Source: Bosea sp. (in: a-proteobacteria) (GTDB taxonomy: Bacteria; Pseudomonadota; Alphaproteobacteria; Rhizobiales; Beijerinckiaceae). From it: DNA of 64,000 bases. The stretch spans positions 2,666,501 to 2,730,500 of the forward strand of contig NZ_JAMLIX010000001.1 in the NCBI RefSeq assembly GCF_023953965.1, read 5' to 3'. The notes beneath the pieces are model-generated. The model was not told the DNA's origin. It saw nothing but the letters and a program-made list of their open reading frames with translations, and made no database searches. A program made the translations under genes and the position numbers. Positions 53,075 through 61,343 of this stretch are shown here, piece by piece. How positions within the stretch are numbered: position 1 is the first letter of the stretch; each line of letters opens with the position of its first letter.

Positions 53075-53710
53075 CTAATCCGGCCGCCGGCATACGATGC
53101 GCACGCGATCGCGGTATTGCGGCACGATCCTTTCGCTCCACGGTGTCCGCGCCGCCGTCTTCCAGGCGCCGCCCTGGACGACCTCCGGCGAGGTCAGGTG
53201 ATAGAGAAAGACATGCCGGTGCGAGGCGCCTTCGCCCACGAAGCGCCGCGCCGCCAGAACGCCCGAAACGCCTGCGAGCGCCGGCAGGTGCTCGGTATCG
53301 CACCATTCCTCGAATTCCGGCTCGAGCTCCGGGGCGATGTTCAGGGCGCTGAAGAGCAGGCCGCCCGCGCCGCTGGGCGCCAGCACATTGCCGGGGGTGC
53401 GCTGCTCGCTGATCACCCGCAGGATGCGGGTGCACATGCCGGTGACCTTCTTGGTCCAGGGCGTCGCATTCTCGAACGCCACGGCCAGATAGGGCTCGCT
53501 CTGGAGGACGTCGGGGCTCTCCAGGTCATAGCTGCCGATGGAGAGTTTGTCCGGTGCGATGCTGATCCAGCGCTCGCAGGTCAGGAATCCGGGAATCCGC
53601 TGCCGCTCGGGGAGATGCTCGGTATTGTACCAGCGATTGAACTCCGCGTCCTCCACGGCCGAATATTCCATTATAGCCACCAGCCCGGTGGTATTCGCAG
53701 GTGTGTTCAT
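53075..53710 (-). CDS. Protein of two tandem ferredoxin-like (EthD/dimeric alpha-beta barrel) repeats
   Basis: A 211-residue protein made of two similar halves. Repeat 1 reads FNRWYNTEHLPERQRIPGFL near residues 24-43. Repeat 2 reads FEEWCDTEHLPALAGVSGVL near residues 136-155. Each half looks like a dimeric alpha-beta barrel of the EthD-like kind, with a conserved W-x-x-T-E-H-L-P core. Relatives act in degradation pathways as small enzymes or dehydratase-like helpers, but no reaction is fixed for this one. It lies between the GMC oxidoreductase and tctC genes in the catabolic operon, 98 bases before tctC. The start at 53710 is used rather than 53758. Confidence 0.72.
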   Translation of the reverse strand: MNTPANTTGLVAIMEYSAVEDAEFNRWYNTEHLPERQRIPGFLTCERWISIAPDKLSIGSYDLESPDVLQSEPYLAVAFENATPWTKKVTGMCTRILRVISEQRTPGNVLAPSGAGGLLFSALNIAPELEPEFEEWCDTEHLPALAGVSGVLAARRFVGEGASHRHVFLYHLTSPEVVQGGAWKTAARTPWSERIVPQYRDRVRIVCRRPD

Positions 53711-53738
53711 GGCAGATGCCCCGTCATTCGAACTCTCT

Positions 53739-55364
53739 TCAGGCCTGTGCGAGCGCATCCTTGAGGATCATCTCCGATCCTTTCTCGGCGATCATGATGG
53801 TCGGGGCGTTGGTGTTGCCGCCCGGCACCGTCGGCATCACCGAGGCGTCGATGACGCGCAGCCGCTCCACGCCGTGCACGCGCAGCTGCGGATCGACCAC
53901 CGTCCTGCCATTCGGCCCCATGCGGCAGGTGCCCACCGGATGCAAGTTGGATACGCCGTTCTGGCGGATCGCGGTCTCGAACTCCGCGTCGGTCTTGACG
54001 TGGGCGCCCGGCAGCAGCTCCTCCCTGACGAAGGGGGCGATGGCCGGTTGCTGCGCGATCCTGCGGATGAGCCGCATGCCGGTGCGGATCGCGCTCAGAT
54101 CATAGTCGGTCTTGAGAAAGTTGAAGCGGATCTCGGGCGCCTTCTCCGGCTCCGGCGCCTTGAGCCGGACATAGCCGCGCGCATCGGGGCGAAGGTGCAC
54201 GGCGTTGACGCTGAAGCCGGGGAAGGGGTGCGGATAGACACCCTTGGCGTCTCGCCCGGCAAAGCTCCACGCCGTGAAGTTCAATTGAATATCCGGGCGG
54301 TCGAGCCGCTCGTCGCTGCGCGCGAAGGCCCCGGCTGCGATGCCGTTGCTGGCCAGCATGCCTTTCCGGAACAGGACATATTGCGCGCCGGCAAGCATGC
54401 GCCGCCAGAAATTGTTGGCGACGTCGTTCAACGTCACCGGTTGGGTGCAGCGAAACTGGAAGCGGAAGCAGAAATGATCCTGCAAATGGTCGCCGACCGC
54501 GCCGTTCTCGTGCACCACGCCGATCCCGTGCTGCTGCAGCAGCGCCCCGGGGCCGATGCCCGACAATTGCAGGAGCTGCGGCGAGTTGAACACGCCGCCG
54601 GAGACGATGACCTCGCTCCTGGCATACGCGGTGCGCTCCACGCCGTCGCGGCGATAGACGACGCCGACCGCGCGGCCTTCCCTGAACAGGATGCGCGTGG
54701 CGAAGGAGTTGGTGGAGACCTTCAGGTTCTTGCGTGAGCGTGCCGGTTCCAGAAAGGCCGCGGCGGCGCTCCAGCGGCGGTTATGGTTGGTCGTGCATTG
54801 AAAATGCCCGGCCCCGTCCTGCTGGCCGTCGTTGAAGTCGTCGTTCTTCGGCAGCCCGGCCTGCGTCGCCGCCTCGATCCAGTGGTTCGCCAGCTCGAAT
54901 TTGATCGGATGGTTCGAAACACGCAGCGGCCCGCCGACGCCGTGGAACTCGCTGGCGCCGCGCTCCTGGTCCTCCGACTTCTTGAAATAAGGCAGGACGC
55001 TGTCCCAATCCCACCCGACGCAGCCGGTTTGCCGCCATTCGTTGTAGTCGGCGGGATTGCCGCGCATATAAAGCATGCCGTTGATCGAGCTCGTCCCGCC
55101 GAGGACCTTGCCGCGAGGCTGAAACATCGGGCGGTTGTCGAGATGCGGCTCCGGCTCGCTCTCATACATCCAGTTGAAGCGGGGATCGGCATAGAGCTTG
55201 GCATAGCCCATCGGCACATGAATGAAGGGATGCCGATCCCTGCCGCCGGCTTCCAGGAGGAGAACCGAGTATCGCCCGTTTTCGCTGAGTCGCGCGGCGA
55301 CGACACAACCGGCCGAGCCCGCTCCGGTCACGATATAGTCGAATGTATCGGTTTGATCTGCCAC
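53739..55364 (-). CDS. GMC-family FAD oxidoreductase (choline dehydrogenase-like)
   Basis: A glucose-methanol-choline oxidoreductase of about 541 residues. The FAD-binding motif is YIVTGAGSAGCVVAARLSE near the N-terminus, and GKVLGGTSSINGMLYMRGN follows. The GMC signature 2-like VSGGVFNSPQLLQLSGIGP is near residue 260, and the catalytic histidine lies in SNLHPVGTCRMGP near residue 485, with a second His/Asn region at the C-terminus (PGGNTNAPTIMIAE). It would oxidise a primary or secondary alcohol. The GTG at 55364 and the TTG at 55403 are both possible starts; I used the GTG because it gives the family N-terminus. It is the first structural gene of the operon, 29 bases before the EthD-like gene. 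Confidence 0.92.
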   Translation of the reverse strand: MADQTDTFDYIVTGAGSAGCVVAARLSENGRYSVLLLEAGGRDRHPFIHVPMGYAKLYADPRFNWMYESEPEPHLDNRPMFQPRGKVLGGTSSINGMLYMRGNPADYNEWRQTGCVGWDWDSVLPYFKKSEDQERGASEFHGVGGPLRVSNHPIKFELANHWIEAATQAGLPKNDDFNDGQQDGAGHFQCTTNHNRRWSAAAAFLEPARSRKNLKVSTNSFATRILFREGRAVGVVYRRDGVERTAYARSEVIVSGGVFNSPQLLQLSGIGPGALLQQHGIGVVHENGAVGDHLQDHFCFRFQFRCTQPVTLNDVANNFWRRMLAGAQYVLFRKGMLASNGIAAGAFARSDERLDRPDIQLNFTAWSFAGRDAKGVYPHPFPGFSVNAVHLRPDARGYVRLKAPEPEKAPEIRFNFLKTDYDLSAIRTGMRLIRRIAQQPAIAPFVREELLPGAHVKTDAEFETAIRQNGVSNLHPVGTCRMGPNGRTVVDPQLRVHGVERLRVIDASVMPTVPGGNTNAPTIMIAEKGSEMILKDALAQA

Positions 55365-55679
55365 GGCTTGTCTCGTTGCTTGCAATCGCCGGCCCGCATC
55401 CAACCGGGCGCAAGGGTTCGTTTCCGGCGGATGCCGGATTCCTTGCGCCAGACGACGGCGATATGAGCGGATCTCAAGATGATCCGTTCGCTTAATCCGC
55501 TGCTGTTCTGATTTTTAGTGGCGGAGTGCCGTGTTGTTGTTTTACGCTTCGGCTTGGAATTTCCTCTCGGATGGTTGTTCCGCTCTGGTTTTCCAGTGAG
55601 AAGCCAACCATCTTTCGACGAGTGCTAGCACGGTGCGCCGGCGATTCCTCGTCGTGATTGAGCAGTCAGCCATCGCGGT
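55365..55679. promoter_or_regulatory. Leader and promoter region of the nine-gene catabolic operon
   Basis: No gene is apparent in this 315-base gap between the LysR stop and the GMC start. It has an inverted repeat GCGCAAGG (55408-55415) with CCTTGCGC (55441-55448), enclosing TCCGGC/GCCGGA. A second dyad is CGGATC (55468-55473) with GATCCG (55481-55486). The stretch around 55500-55600 is clearly less GC-rich than the surroundings and probably holds the promoter. The dyads are candidate binding sites for the LysR protein encoded upstream. Confidence 0.4.
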
Positions 55680-56582
55680 TCACGATGGCTCCTGGCTCGC
55701 GCGGGCGCTCAGATGCTTGACCAGCACGCGCGCCGCCGGTGTCAGCTCATCCTCCTGCGCGAAGCATAGCGAGAGGCCTCGCTCCGCCCAGCTCTCGTCG
55801 AGGCGAATGGTGGCGATGTTCATCGCGGCCACGTAACGCGCGGCGCAGGACAGCGGCACGAAGCCGACGCCCAGCCGGGATTCCACCATCCGGCACACGG
55901 TTTCGAAGCCGGTCACGCGCAGCCGCAGGGCCGGCGTCGCATTCAGCTCCGCTATGGCGCGCTGGACTATCTCGTCGAGCGAGCTTCCCTGCTTCGAGCC
56001 GATCAGGTGGAACGGCAGCATGTCCGCGAGCTTGACCTCGGCGCGCTGCGTCAGGACGTGATCGCGCGGCACCACGGCGACCAGCCGGTCCTTGTAATAG
56101 GGCACGATCCTCAAGGCGGGTGCCGGGACATTGCTGCCGATGATGCCGATGTCGCAGATATTCTCGCGCACCGCCTTGATGGATTCGGGCGTCGTGCTTT
56201 CCTCCACCTGTAGCCGGACGAGCGGGTGGCAGGCCAGGAACGAGGCGAGGTCTTCCGGCAGATATTGCAGGATCGCCCAGACGTTGGAGTGAATGCGCAC
56301 CGTTCCCTTGATGCCGGCGCGATGCTCGCTCACCTCCGCCTCGAGCTGGGCGAGATCGCGCATGACGGCCCGCGCCAGATGCAGCATCGTCAAGGCTGCG
56401 GCGGTCGGCTCGAGCCCCTTATGCGTGCGCTTGAACAAGACGACGTTCGTGGTGGCCTCGAAATCCGACAGGCGCTTGCTCAGCGCGGATGCGGCGATGC
56501 CCTCGCGTTCCGCTGCCTTCGCGATCGAATTCTCCTCACAGGCGGAGATGAACAATCGCAGTGTGCGCAGGTTGAAATTCAT
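55680..56582 (-). CDS. LysR-type regulator heading the nine-gene catabolic operon
   Basis: A 300-residue LysR-type regulator. The winged helix-turn-helix covers residues ~3-60 (LRLFISACEENSIAKAAEREGI then AASALSKRLSDFEATTNVVL), and the periplasmic-binding-like effector domain follows. The start at 56582 is supported by GGGAGAGG just upstream on the minus strand; the frame to 56600 is extra. It is transcribed in the same direction as the downstream operon, 315 bases away, and is divergent from the racemase-family gene. By position it is the candidate regulator of the operon, the racemase gene, or both. Confidence 0.88.
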   Translation of the reverse strand: MNFNLRTLRLFISACEENSIAKAAEREGIAASALSKRLSDFEATTNVVLFKRTHKGLEPTAAALTMLHLARAVMRDLAQLEAEVSEHRAGIKGTVRIHSNVWAILQYLPEDLASFLACHPLVRLQVEESTTPESIKAVRENICDIGIIGSNVPAPALRIVPYYKDRLVAVVPRDHVLTQRAEVKLADMLPFHLIGSKQGSSLDEIVQRAIAELNATPALRLRVTGFETVCRMVESRLGVGFVPLSCAARYVAAMNIATIRLDESWAERGLSLCFAQEDELTPAARVLVKHLSARASQEPS

Positions 56583-56849
56583 CGAAGCCTCTCCCGGCAA
56601 ATCGTAGGGATCGGCGCGCGACCTACGTAAGAATTCTGCGGCAAAGTCGTGAACTTATCATCCCCGGCGGGCATGTGGTTTGCCGATCGGGGCCCGTCTC
56701 GACGGCTTTCCCGGCAAGTTCACTTCGCGACCTGCGGATTTATCGCCGCGGCGGGCGGTGGCAGACAGGCCGGCGTGCCGCAGCGCAAGCGCGCCTTGGC
56801 CAGCGCCGCGGTCAAGCTCCCCGCTTCCGGATCCAAGGTGGAGAACGCC

Positions 56850-57566
56850 ATGCCTGTCTACAAGCTTCTGCCGCAGCCGCAGGCCTACGGCTATCCGATC
56901 GGGATCCTGCTGCTCGACCTGATCGAGACCCATGTGCCGGGCGACACCGCCCATGCCGCGACCTATGGCTATCCCGTCCTGTTCAAGGTCGTGACCGAGG
57001 CCCGCGTCGACCGCGTCACCCATGGCGACCGGGCGGTGGAGGCCGCTCTCGTCGAGGCCGCCCGCGAGCTCGAGCGCGCCGGCGTGAAGGCGATCGCCAC
57101 CAATTGCGGCTTCATGATCCATTATCAGGAGGCGGTGCGGGCCGCGGTGCGGATTCCGGTCTTCCTGTCGAGCCTCCTGCAGTTGCCGACGATCGCGCGC
57201 TGCATCCGCCCCGACCAGACGATCGGCATCATGACCGCGTTCAAGGATCGCCTGACGCCGGCGGTGCTCAGCCTCGCCGGCCTGCCGGATGGCCGCGACG
57301 TCGTGATCAACAGCATCGAGACGACGCCGGAATTCATGAACATGGGGGTGGAGGATCTGGATACCGACGCCTTCGAGGCGCAGCTTACCGGCGCCGCCGG
57401 AAAGCTGTTCTCATCGGGCAAGGATATCGGGGCGCTGCTGCTCGAATGCGCCGTGTTCACGCCCTATGCCGCCGCCTTGCAGAAGCGGTTCAGCGTGCCC
57501 GTCTTCGATTTCATCTCGCTGATCGACTACGCCTATTACGTCACCCATCGCCGGCGCTATGCCTGA
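56850..57566 (+). CDS. Aspartate/glutamate racemase superfamily protein
   Basis: A 238-residue protein of the cofactor-independent Asp/Glu racemase superfamily. The paired catalytic cysteines are visible: C86 in AIATNCGFMIHYQ and C200 in LLLECAVFTPYA. They lie in symmetrical halves, with GIMTAFKDRLTPAVL between them. Members include Asp, Glu and hydantoin racemases and maleate isomerase. The ATG at 56850 has GGTGGAGA upstream; the frame from 56649 is extra. It is divergent from the LysR gene (267 bases between starts) and converges with the ureohydrolase gene 11 bases away. Aspartate racemisation would suit the lyase locus downstream, but this is inference. Confidence 0.88.
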   Translation: MPVYKLLPQPQAYGYPIGILLLDLIETHVPGDTAHAATYGYPVLFKVVTEARVDRVTHGDRAVEAALVEAARELERAGVKAIATNCGFMIHYQEAVRAAVRIPVFLSSLLQLPTIARCIRPDQTIGIMTAFKDRLTPAVLSLAGLPDGRDVVINSIETTPEFMNMGVEDLDTDAFEAQLTGAAGKLFSSGKDIGALLLECAVFTPYAAALQKRFSVPVFDFISLIDYAYYVTHRRRYA

Positions 57567-57577
57567 TCGGTGCCGCG

Positions 57578-58540
57578 TCAGGTCGCCTGGCGGGCGATCA
57601 CGCCGAGCGCGCTGGTGATCAGCCGCGCGAAGGTGAAGGCGCCGAGCCCGTCGACATCGCGCTCCGGCATGAACTCGACGAAGTCGATGGCCGCGATGCG
57701 CCCGCGCCGGCCCGCGCCCCGGATCAGGCCGAGCGCCTGGTAGTAGCTCAGCCCGCCGGGCGCGCGCCCGATCACGCCTGGAATGATCGCGGGATCGAGC
57801 GCGTCGGCGTCGATGCAGACGATCACCTCGCTGCCCTCGGGAATGAGCGACAGCGCCGCCTCCAGCCCCTCGGCATGGAGCCGCTCGGCCGTGACGAAGT
57901 TCACCCCCCATGCCCTGGCGTCATTGTAATCCTGGGTCGTCGCGGTGCCGATGCCGCGCGCTCCGACCTGGACGATGCGCTCGATATGCGGCATCTCCGA
58001 TGCGCGCCGCATGGTCGAGGACAGGCCCCATTCCTCGTCCATGTGCACCGGGCGCCAGTCGATATGGGCGTCGATCTGCAGGATGGTGAATTTGCGCCCT
58101 TGCGCCCTGTCGCCGACGGCCTGGAGCATTGGGATCGGGATGGAATCGTCGCCGCCGAGCAGGACCGGAACGGCGCCCTTGCGCAGGATGGCCGAAACCG
58201 CCGCGCGGATCGCGGCGCGGTTGCCCGCCGAATCCGCCTCGTCGAAGGGGACGTCGCCGCAATCGACGGCGCGCCGCGCGGCATCCGGGAAGACCTGCCC
58301 GTCACTGTCGAAATCATGGCGGTCGATGTTGAAGGCAAGCGCCGCCGTCGCCCGGCGCAGGGCATCGGGGGCGTTGCGGCAATAGGCGCCGACCGTGCGA
58401 TAGGGCGTGGCGCAGGGGGCGCCGAGGATCGCGATGGGGGCCGACAGCTCTTCCAGCCGCTCGCAGCGTGTCAGACCGAGAAAGGTGGCATGGTCCGTGG
58501 TGGCGCCGTAAAGGGCGCTGAGCTGCGGCTGGTCTGTCAT
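57578..58540 (-). CDS. Ureohydrolase (agmatinase/arginase family) with altered metal ligand
   Basis: A 320-residue member of the arginase/agmatinase superfamily that would hydrolyse a guanidino or amidine compound using a binuclear Mn site. Ligand blocks: GGDDS at 129-133, DAHID at 157-161, and the aspartates of IDADALDP at 243-250. The first block normally reads GG-x-H-S; here the usual histidine is D132, so the A-site metal may be altered. The N-terminus is about 20 residues longer than in E. coli SpeB. The substrate is unknown; agmatine, guanidinobutyrate and others are known in the family. It converges with the racemase gene and has a double-hairpin repeat upstream. Confidence 0.85.
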   Translation of the reverse strand: MTDQPQLSALYGATTDHATFLGLTRCERLEELSAPIAILGAPCATPYRTVGAYCRNAPDALRRATAALAFNIDRHDFDSDGQVFPDAARRAVDCGDVPFDEADSAGNRAAIRAAVSAILRKGAVPVLLGGDDSIPIPMLQAVGDRAQGRKFTILQIDAHIDWRPVHMDEEWGLSSTMRRASEMPHIERIVQVGARGIGTATTQDYNDARAWGVNFVTAERLHAEGLEAALSLIPEGSEVIVCIDADALDPAIIPGVIGRAPGGLSYYQALGLIRGAGRRGRIAAIDFVEFMPERDVDGLGAFTFARLITSALGVIARQAT

Positions 58541-58554
58541 GGCGGATCCCTTCT

Positions 58555-58656
58555 AGATCATCGCGCGTCCTAACGGACGCGGTAACGATGATCTATCTCA
58601 TTGTTGGAGCACCGGATTTTCCGAAAAGTGGATTCCACTTTCCGCATCCGATGCTC
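58555..58656. repeat. Double-hairpin intergenic repeat, copy 3
   Basis: Here AGATCATCG (58555-58563) pairs with CGATGATCT (58586-58594) around GCGTCC/GGACGC. A second hairpin joins GAGCACCGGAT (58607-58617) with ATCCGATGCTC (58646-58656), with one C-A mismatch and an inner AAAGTGGA/TCCACTTT. It matches copy 2 at 27004-27105 closely. It lies upstream of the ureohydrolase gene, between it and the LysR gene at 58799, both on the minus strand. It may act as an operon boundary. Confidence 0.75.
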
Positions 58657-58798
58657 TAGGCTGGAAAGGCTCGACGTCCTCCCCCTCTATTCGACCTCAC
58701 GGACGCCGGAGTAAAATTCCCATGCGCCGAACTTCACTTCGCAAAACCCCGAGGAATGGAGCTTGCGGTGGCTTTCGGAAGGTCTCGGCGATTTTGCG

Positions 58799-59740
58799 TC
58801 AGTCGCGGGGGCCGCGCGCGGCGATGACGGCATGGGCGGCGGCGACGAGGGTGCGGATCGTCGCGCGGTTGTCGCCCGAGCGAACCGCCAGGCAGACATT
58901 CGACTCGTACTGGAGATGCGGGTCCCCGATCTTGCGCAGGAGGCCGCGCCGGCACCAGTCCGCCGCGTAGCGCTCGGGCAGGTAGCTGATGTATTTTCCG
59001 GTCAGCACCAGAATGAGCTGGCATTCGACATCGACGGTCGTCGCCATCGCATTGAAGCCCTGGGCGGAGTAGCGGCTCCAGCCCTCCATATGCGCCCGGT
59101 GCACGAAGGGAACGGAGCGGATCTCGCCGGTCTCGATATCCTGGTCGGCCCGGTGGAAGAACGGATGCCCGAGGCCGCAATAGAGCGATTGCGGGTCGCG
59201 GCGGTCGAGCGAGATCAGGTCGATGGCCGCCGGCTTGCGGAACACCGGCAGGATCGCCGCGTCGATGTCCTCGGCGATGAGCTCGCTGACCAGGGCCCGG
59301 GGTGAGCCGAGCTTGAGGTCGAGATGAAGCAAGGGCGCCTTGTCGGTGAAGGCCCGCAGGCATTCCGGGACGATGTTGCCGGCGAGGTCGGACACGGCAT
59401 CGACCATGCCGATGACGAAGCGGCCGGTCAGTTCCTGGCGCGCCTCGCCCACCCGCGCGCGGAACCGGTCGAGATCGTCGAACAGGATCCGCGAGGCATC
59501 GAGCAGGCGCGTCCCGGCTTCGGTCAGGCGAAAGCCGCTGCGGCCCCGCTGGCACAGATGCACGTTAAGCCGCGCCTCCAGCTTCGAGATATAGCCGCTT
59601 ATCGTCGAGACGCCGATGTTGAGTTCGGTTTGTGCCGCGGTGAAGCTGCCATTCGTCGCCACGCTGACGAAAACCCGCAGCAATCGCAGGTCGACATCCT
59701 GAAGATTGGGCACAGGGACGCCCTTGCCGGGCTGCGTCAT
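58799..59740 (-). CDS. LysR-type regulator of the lyase/MmgE locus
   Basis: A 313-residue LysR-type regulator. The DNA-binding domain covers residues ~13-75 (LRLLRVFVSVATNGSFTAAQ, NIGVSTISGYISKLEARL). The effector domain follows, with an HPFFHRADQDIETGEIRSV segment. The start at 59740 gives the family N-terminus; the frame to 60160 is extra. It is on the same strand as the MmgE/PrpD and lyase genes, 223 bases beyond the MmgE stop, with a terminator pair between. It may control that locus or the ureohydrolase gene. Confidence 0.85.
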   Translation of the reverse strand: MTQPGKGVPVPNLQDVDLRLLRVFVSVATNGSFTAAQTELNIGVSTISGYISKLEARLNVHLCQRGRSGFRLTEAGTRLLDASRILFDDLDRFRARVGEARQELTGRFVIGMVDAVSDLAGNIVPECLRAFTDKAPLLHLDLKLGSPRALVSELIAEDIDAAILPVFRKPAAIDLISLDRRDPQSLYCGLGHPFFHRADQDIETGEIRSVPFVHRAHMEGWSRYSAQGFNAMATTVDVECQLILVLTGKYISYLPERYAADWCRRGLLRKIGDPHLQYESNVCLAVRSGDNRATIRTLVAAAHAVIAARGPRD

Positions 59741-59908
59741 GACGTGTTCCCGCGCGGGCCGCACCGCTACGAATGTCGCCATGGGATGATGTGCGTGGCC
59801 ACGAACGCCTTCGGCGAAATCCGGACTTGATCCTTTAAGGCTGATCGGGCCTCGAGCCCTCGCAGACTTCGGGTCTCGATTAACGCAAAGGGCGATACTG
59901 CGCAAATG

Positions 59909-59957
59909 CCCGGACTGCCGCGCGACGCCGGCAGTCCGGGTCGGCCCGTTTCGGGCC
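59909..59957 (-). terminator. Pair of hairpins after the MmgE/PrpD gene
   Basis: The first stem is GGCCCG/CGGGCC (59943-59957) around TTT. The second is a 12-base perfect stem, CCCGGACTGCCG with its complement (59909-59940). They follow the MmgE stop directly on the minus strand, and ATTT follows the second. The long stem makes termination likely, although the T run is short. Confidence 0.65.
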
Positions 59958-59963
59958 GTGTCT

Positions 59964-61310
59964 TCAGAGGAATGCGACGATGTCCCTGGCATCGCCGCCG
60001 GGGCTGAGCTTCCAGATCCGCTGCGCCAGCTCTTCCGTCCGCGCCTCGCCCAGGACCGGCCTGACGAGGTCGCGGTATTTGCGCTCGATCCCGGCATCGG
60101 GCAGCAGGTTTCCAGGTGAGCCCAGCGGAACGTCGATGCGCCGCTCGACGACCCGGCCATCGGCCAGCACGGCGCGCAGCCGCGCGGCGATCCCCGTCTT
60201 CACGGCCTCGTCGTGGACGACGCGGATGCGGCCGACGGCGTCGCGCACATCCGCCGCCGCGCGGACATCCTCGTCGAAAGCCGCGAGGTCCGCCGCGCCG
60301 CGCCGCCAGGCGACGGCGACCGAGTAGGGAATGCTCATCTGGGCATCGACGAGATTGCGGATGTCCTGGTTGCCGCACATCCGCGCGACGACCGCATTGG
60401 TGCCGACCTCGACCTCGGCGATCGCGTCCGCGCCGACCTCGGGAGCGAGCGCCAGCATGATCTCGATGGCCGAATGCGTTCCGCGGCAGGAGGCGAACGG
60501 CTTGATCGAGGAGTTGTGGATGCGCCAGTCCTTGCCCAGTTCGCGCAGCAGCATCTCCGGTTGCGCCGTTGCCGGCGCATAGGTGCGGAAAAATCCGCCC
60601 CAATCGGCCTCGAAGACCTTCGCCGGGCCGGTGAAGCCCTGCAGCGCCAGCTCCACGGCCAGGTTCCCGGCGAGAGCGGGCAAGCCGCAATGCAGGCGCT
60701 TCGTCATGGCGCCGTCCATGAGGAAGGACCAGTTGCCGGCCGACATCGACCCGGCGATGCCGAACGCCTGCGCCATGGTCGCCTCGTCGAGGCCGCGCAA
60801 CCGCGCGACGGCGGCGGTGGCGCCGAACGCCCCGCAGGTGCCGGTGGAATGCCAGCCCGCGCCGTTGTGGGCGTCATAGCCGCCGGCCGCCTCGAGCATG
60901 CGCCGCCCGAGATCGTAGCCCGCGCAGATCGCGGCGATCAGGTCCCCGTCGTCGACGCGCTCGGGCAGCGCCTCGAGGGCGGCGAGGACCGCCGGTACGA
61001 CGACGGCGCCGGAATGGTCGCAGCCGCTGGCGTCGTCGAGCTCGAGCGCATGCGCCGCGACCCCGTTGGCCAGCGCCGCCCCGCCGACCGAAAGCCGCTC
61101 GCCACGGCCCCACAGGCGCGCTTGCCCGGCGCCGCCGAGAATGGCTTTCGCGGCGGCGGCGGCGATGTTGGTCTCCGGCTGCCGCGCGCCGGCCAGCGCC
61201 GCGCCGAGCGTGTCCAGCAGATGGCGCCGCACGGCATGGACGGTCTCTGCGGGCAGGGCATCGGCGGTGAGCTTCGCGTAGGTTGCCGCGAGCGTCTGGG
61301 AAAGGGTCAT
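59964..61310 (-). CDS. MmgE/PrpD family protein (candidate iminodisuccinate epimerase type)
   Basis: A 448-residue MmgE/PrpD superfamily protein. Typical blocks are the N-terminal RRHLLDTLGAALAGARQPE, HALELDDASGCDHSGAVVVPA near residue 85, and GTHSAIEIMLALAPEVG near residue 275. The superfamily includes 2-methylcitrate dehydratase and the iminodisuccinate epimerase of Agrobacterium tumefaciens BY6, which is of very similar length. The start at 61310 follows the C-N lyase gene by 33 bases on the same strand, so the two are co-transcribed. The pairing with a fumarase/aspartase-superfamily lyase is what points to aminopolycarboxylate use; the exact reaction is inferred. Confidence 0.88.
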   Translation of the reverse strand: MTLSQTLAATYAKLTADALPAETVHAVRRHLLDTLGAALAGARQPETNIAAAAAKAILGGAGQARLWGRGERLSVGGAALANGVAAHALELDDASGCDHSGAVVVPAVLAALEALPERVDDGDLIAAICAGYDLGRRMLEAAGGYDAHNGAGWHSTGTCGAFGATAAVARLRGLDEATMAQAFGIAGSMSAGNWSFLMDGAMTKRLHCGLPALAGNLAVELALQGFTGPAKVFEADWGGFFRTYAPATAQPEMLLRELGKDWRIHNSSIKPFASCRGTHSAIEIMLALAPEVGADAIAEVEVGTNAVVARMCGNQDIRNLVDAQMSIPYSVAVAWRRGAADLAAFDEDVRAAADVRDAVGRIRVVHDEAVKTGIAARLRAVLADGRVVERRIDVPLGSPGNLLPDAGIERKYRDLVRPVLGEARTEELAQRIWKLSPGGDARDIVAFL

Positions 61311-61343
61311 GGTGTTGTCCTTCAGCCGGGCGCGCCGGAAAGA

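Noticed and set aside
58734..59555. Minus-strand 273-codon frame overlapping the LysR gene at 58799
   Set aside because: Shadow frame of the LysR gene, Arg/Pro-rich with no domain; the LysR frame is clear.
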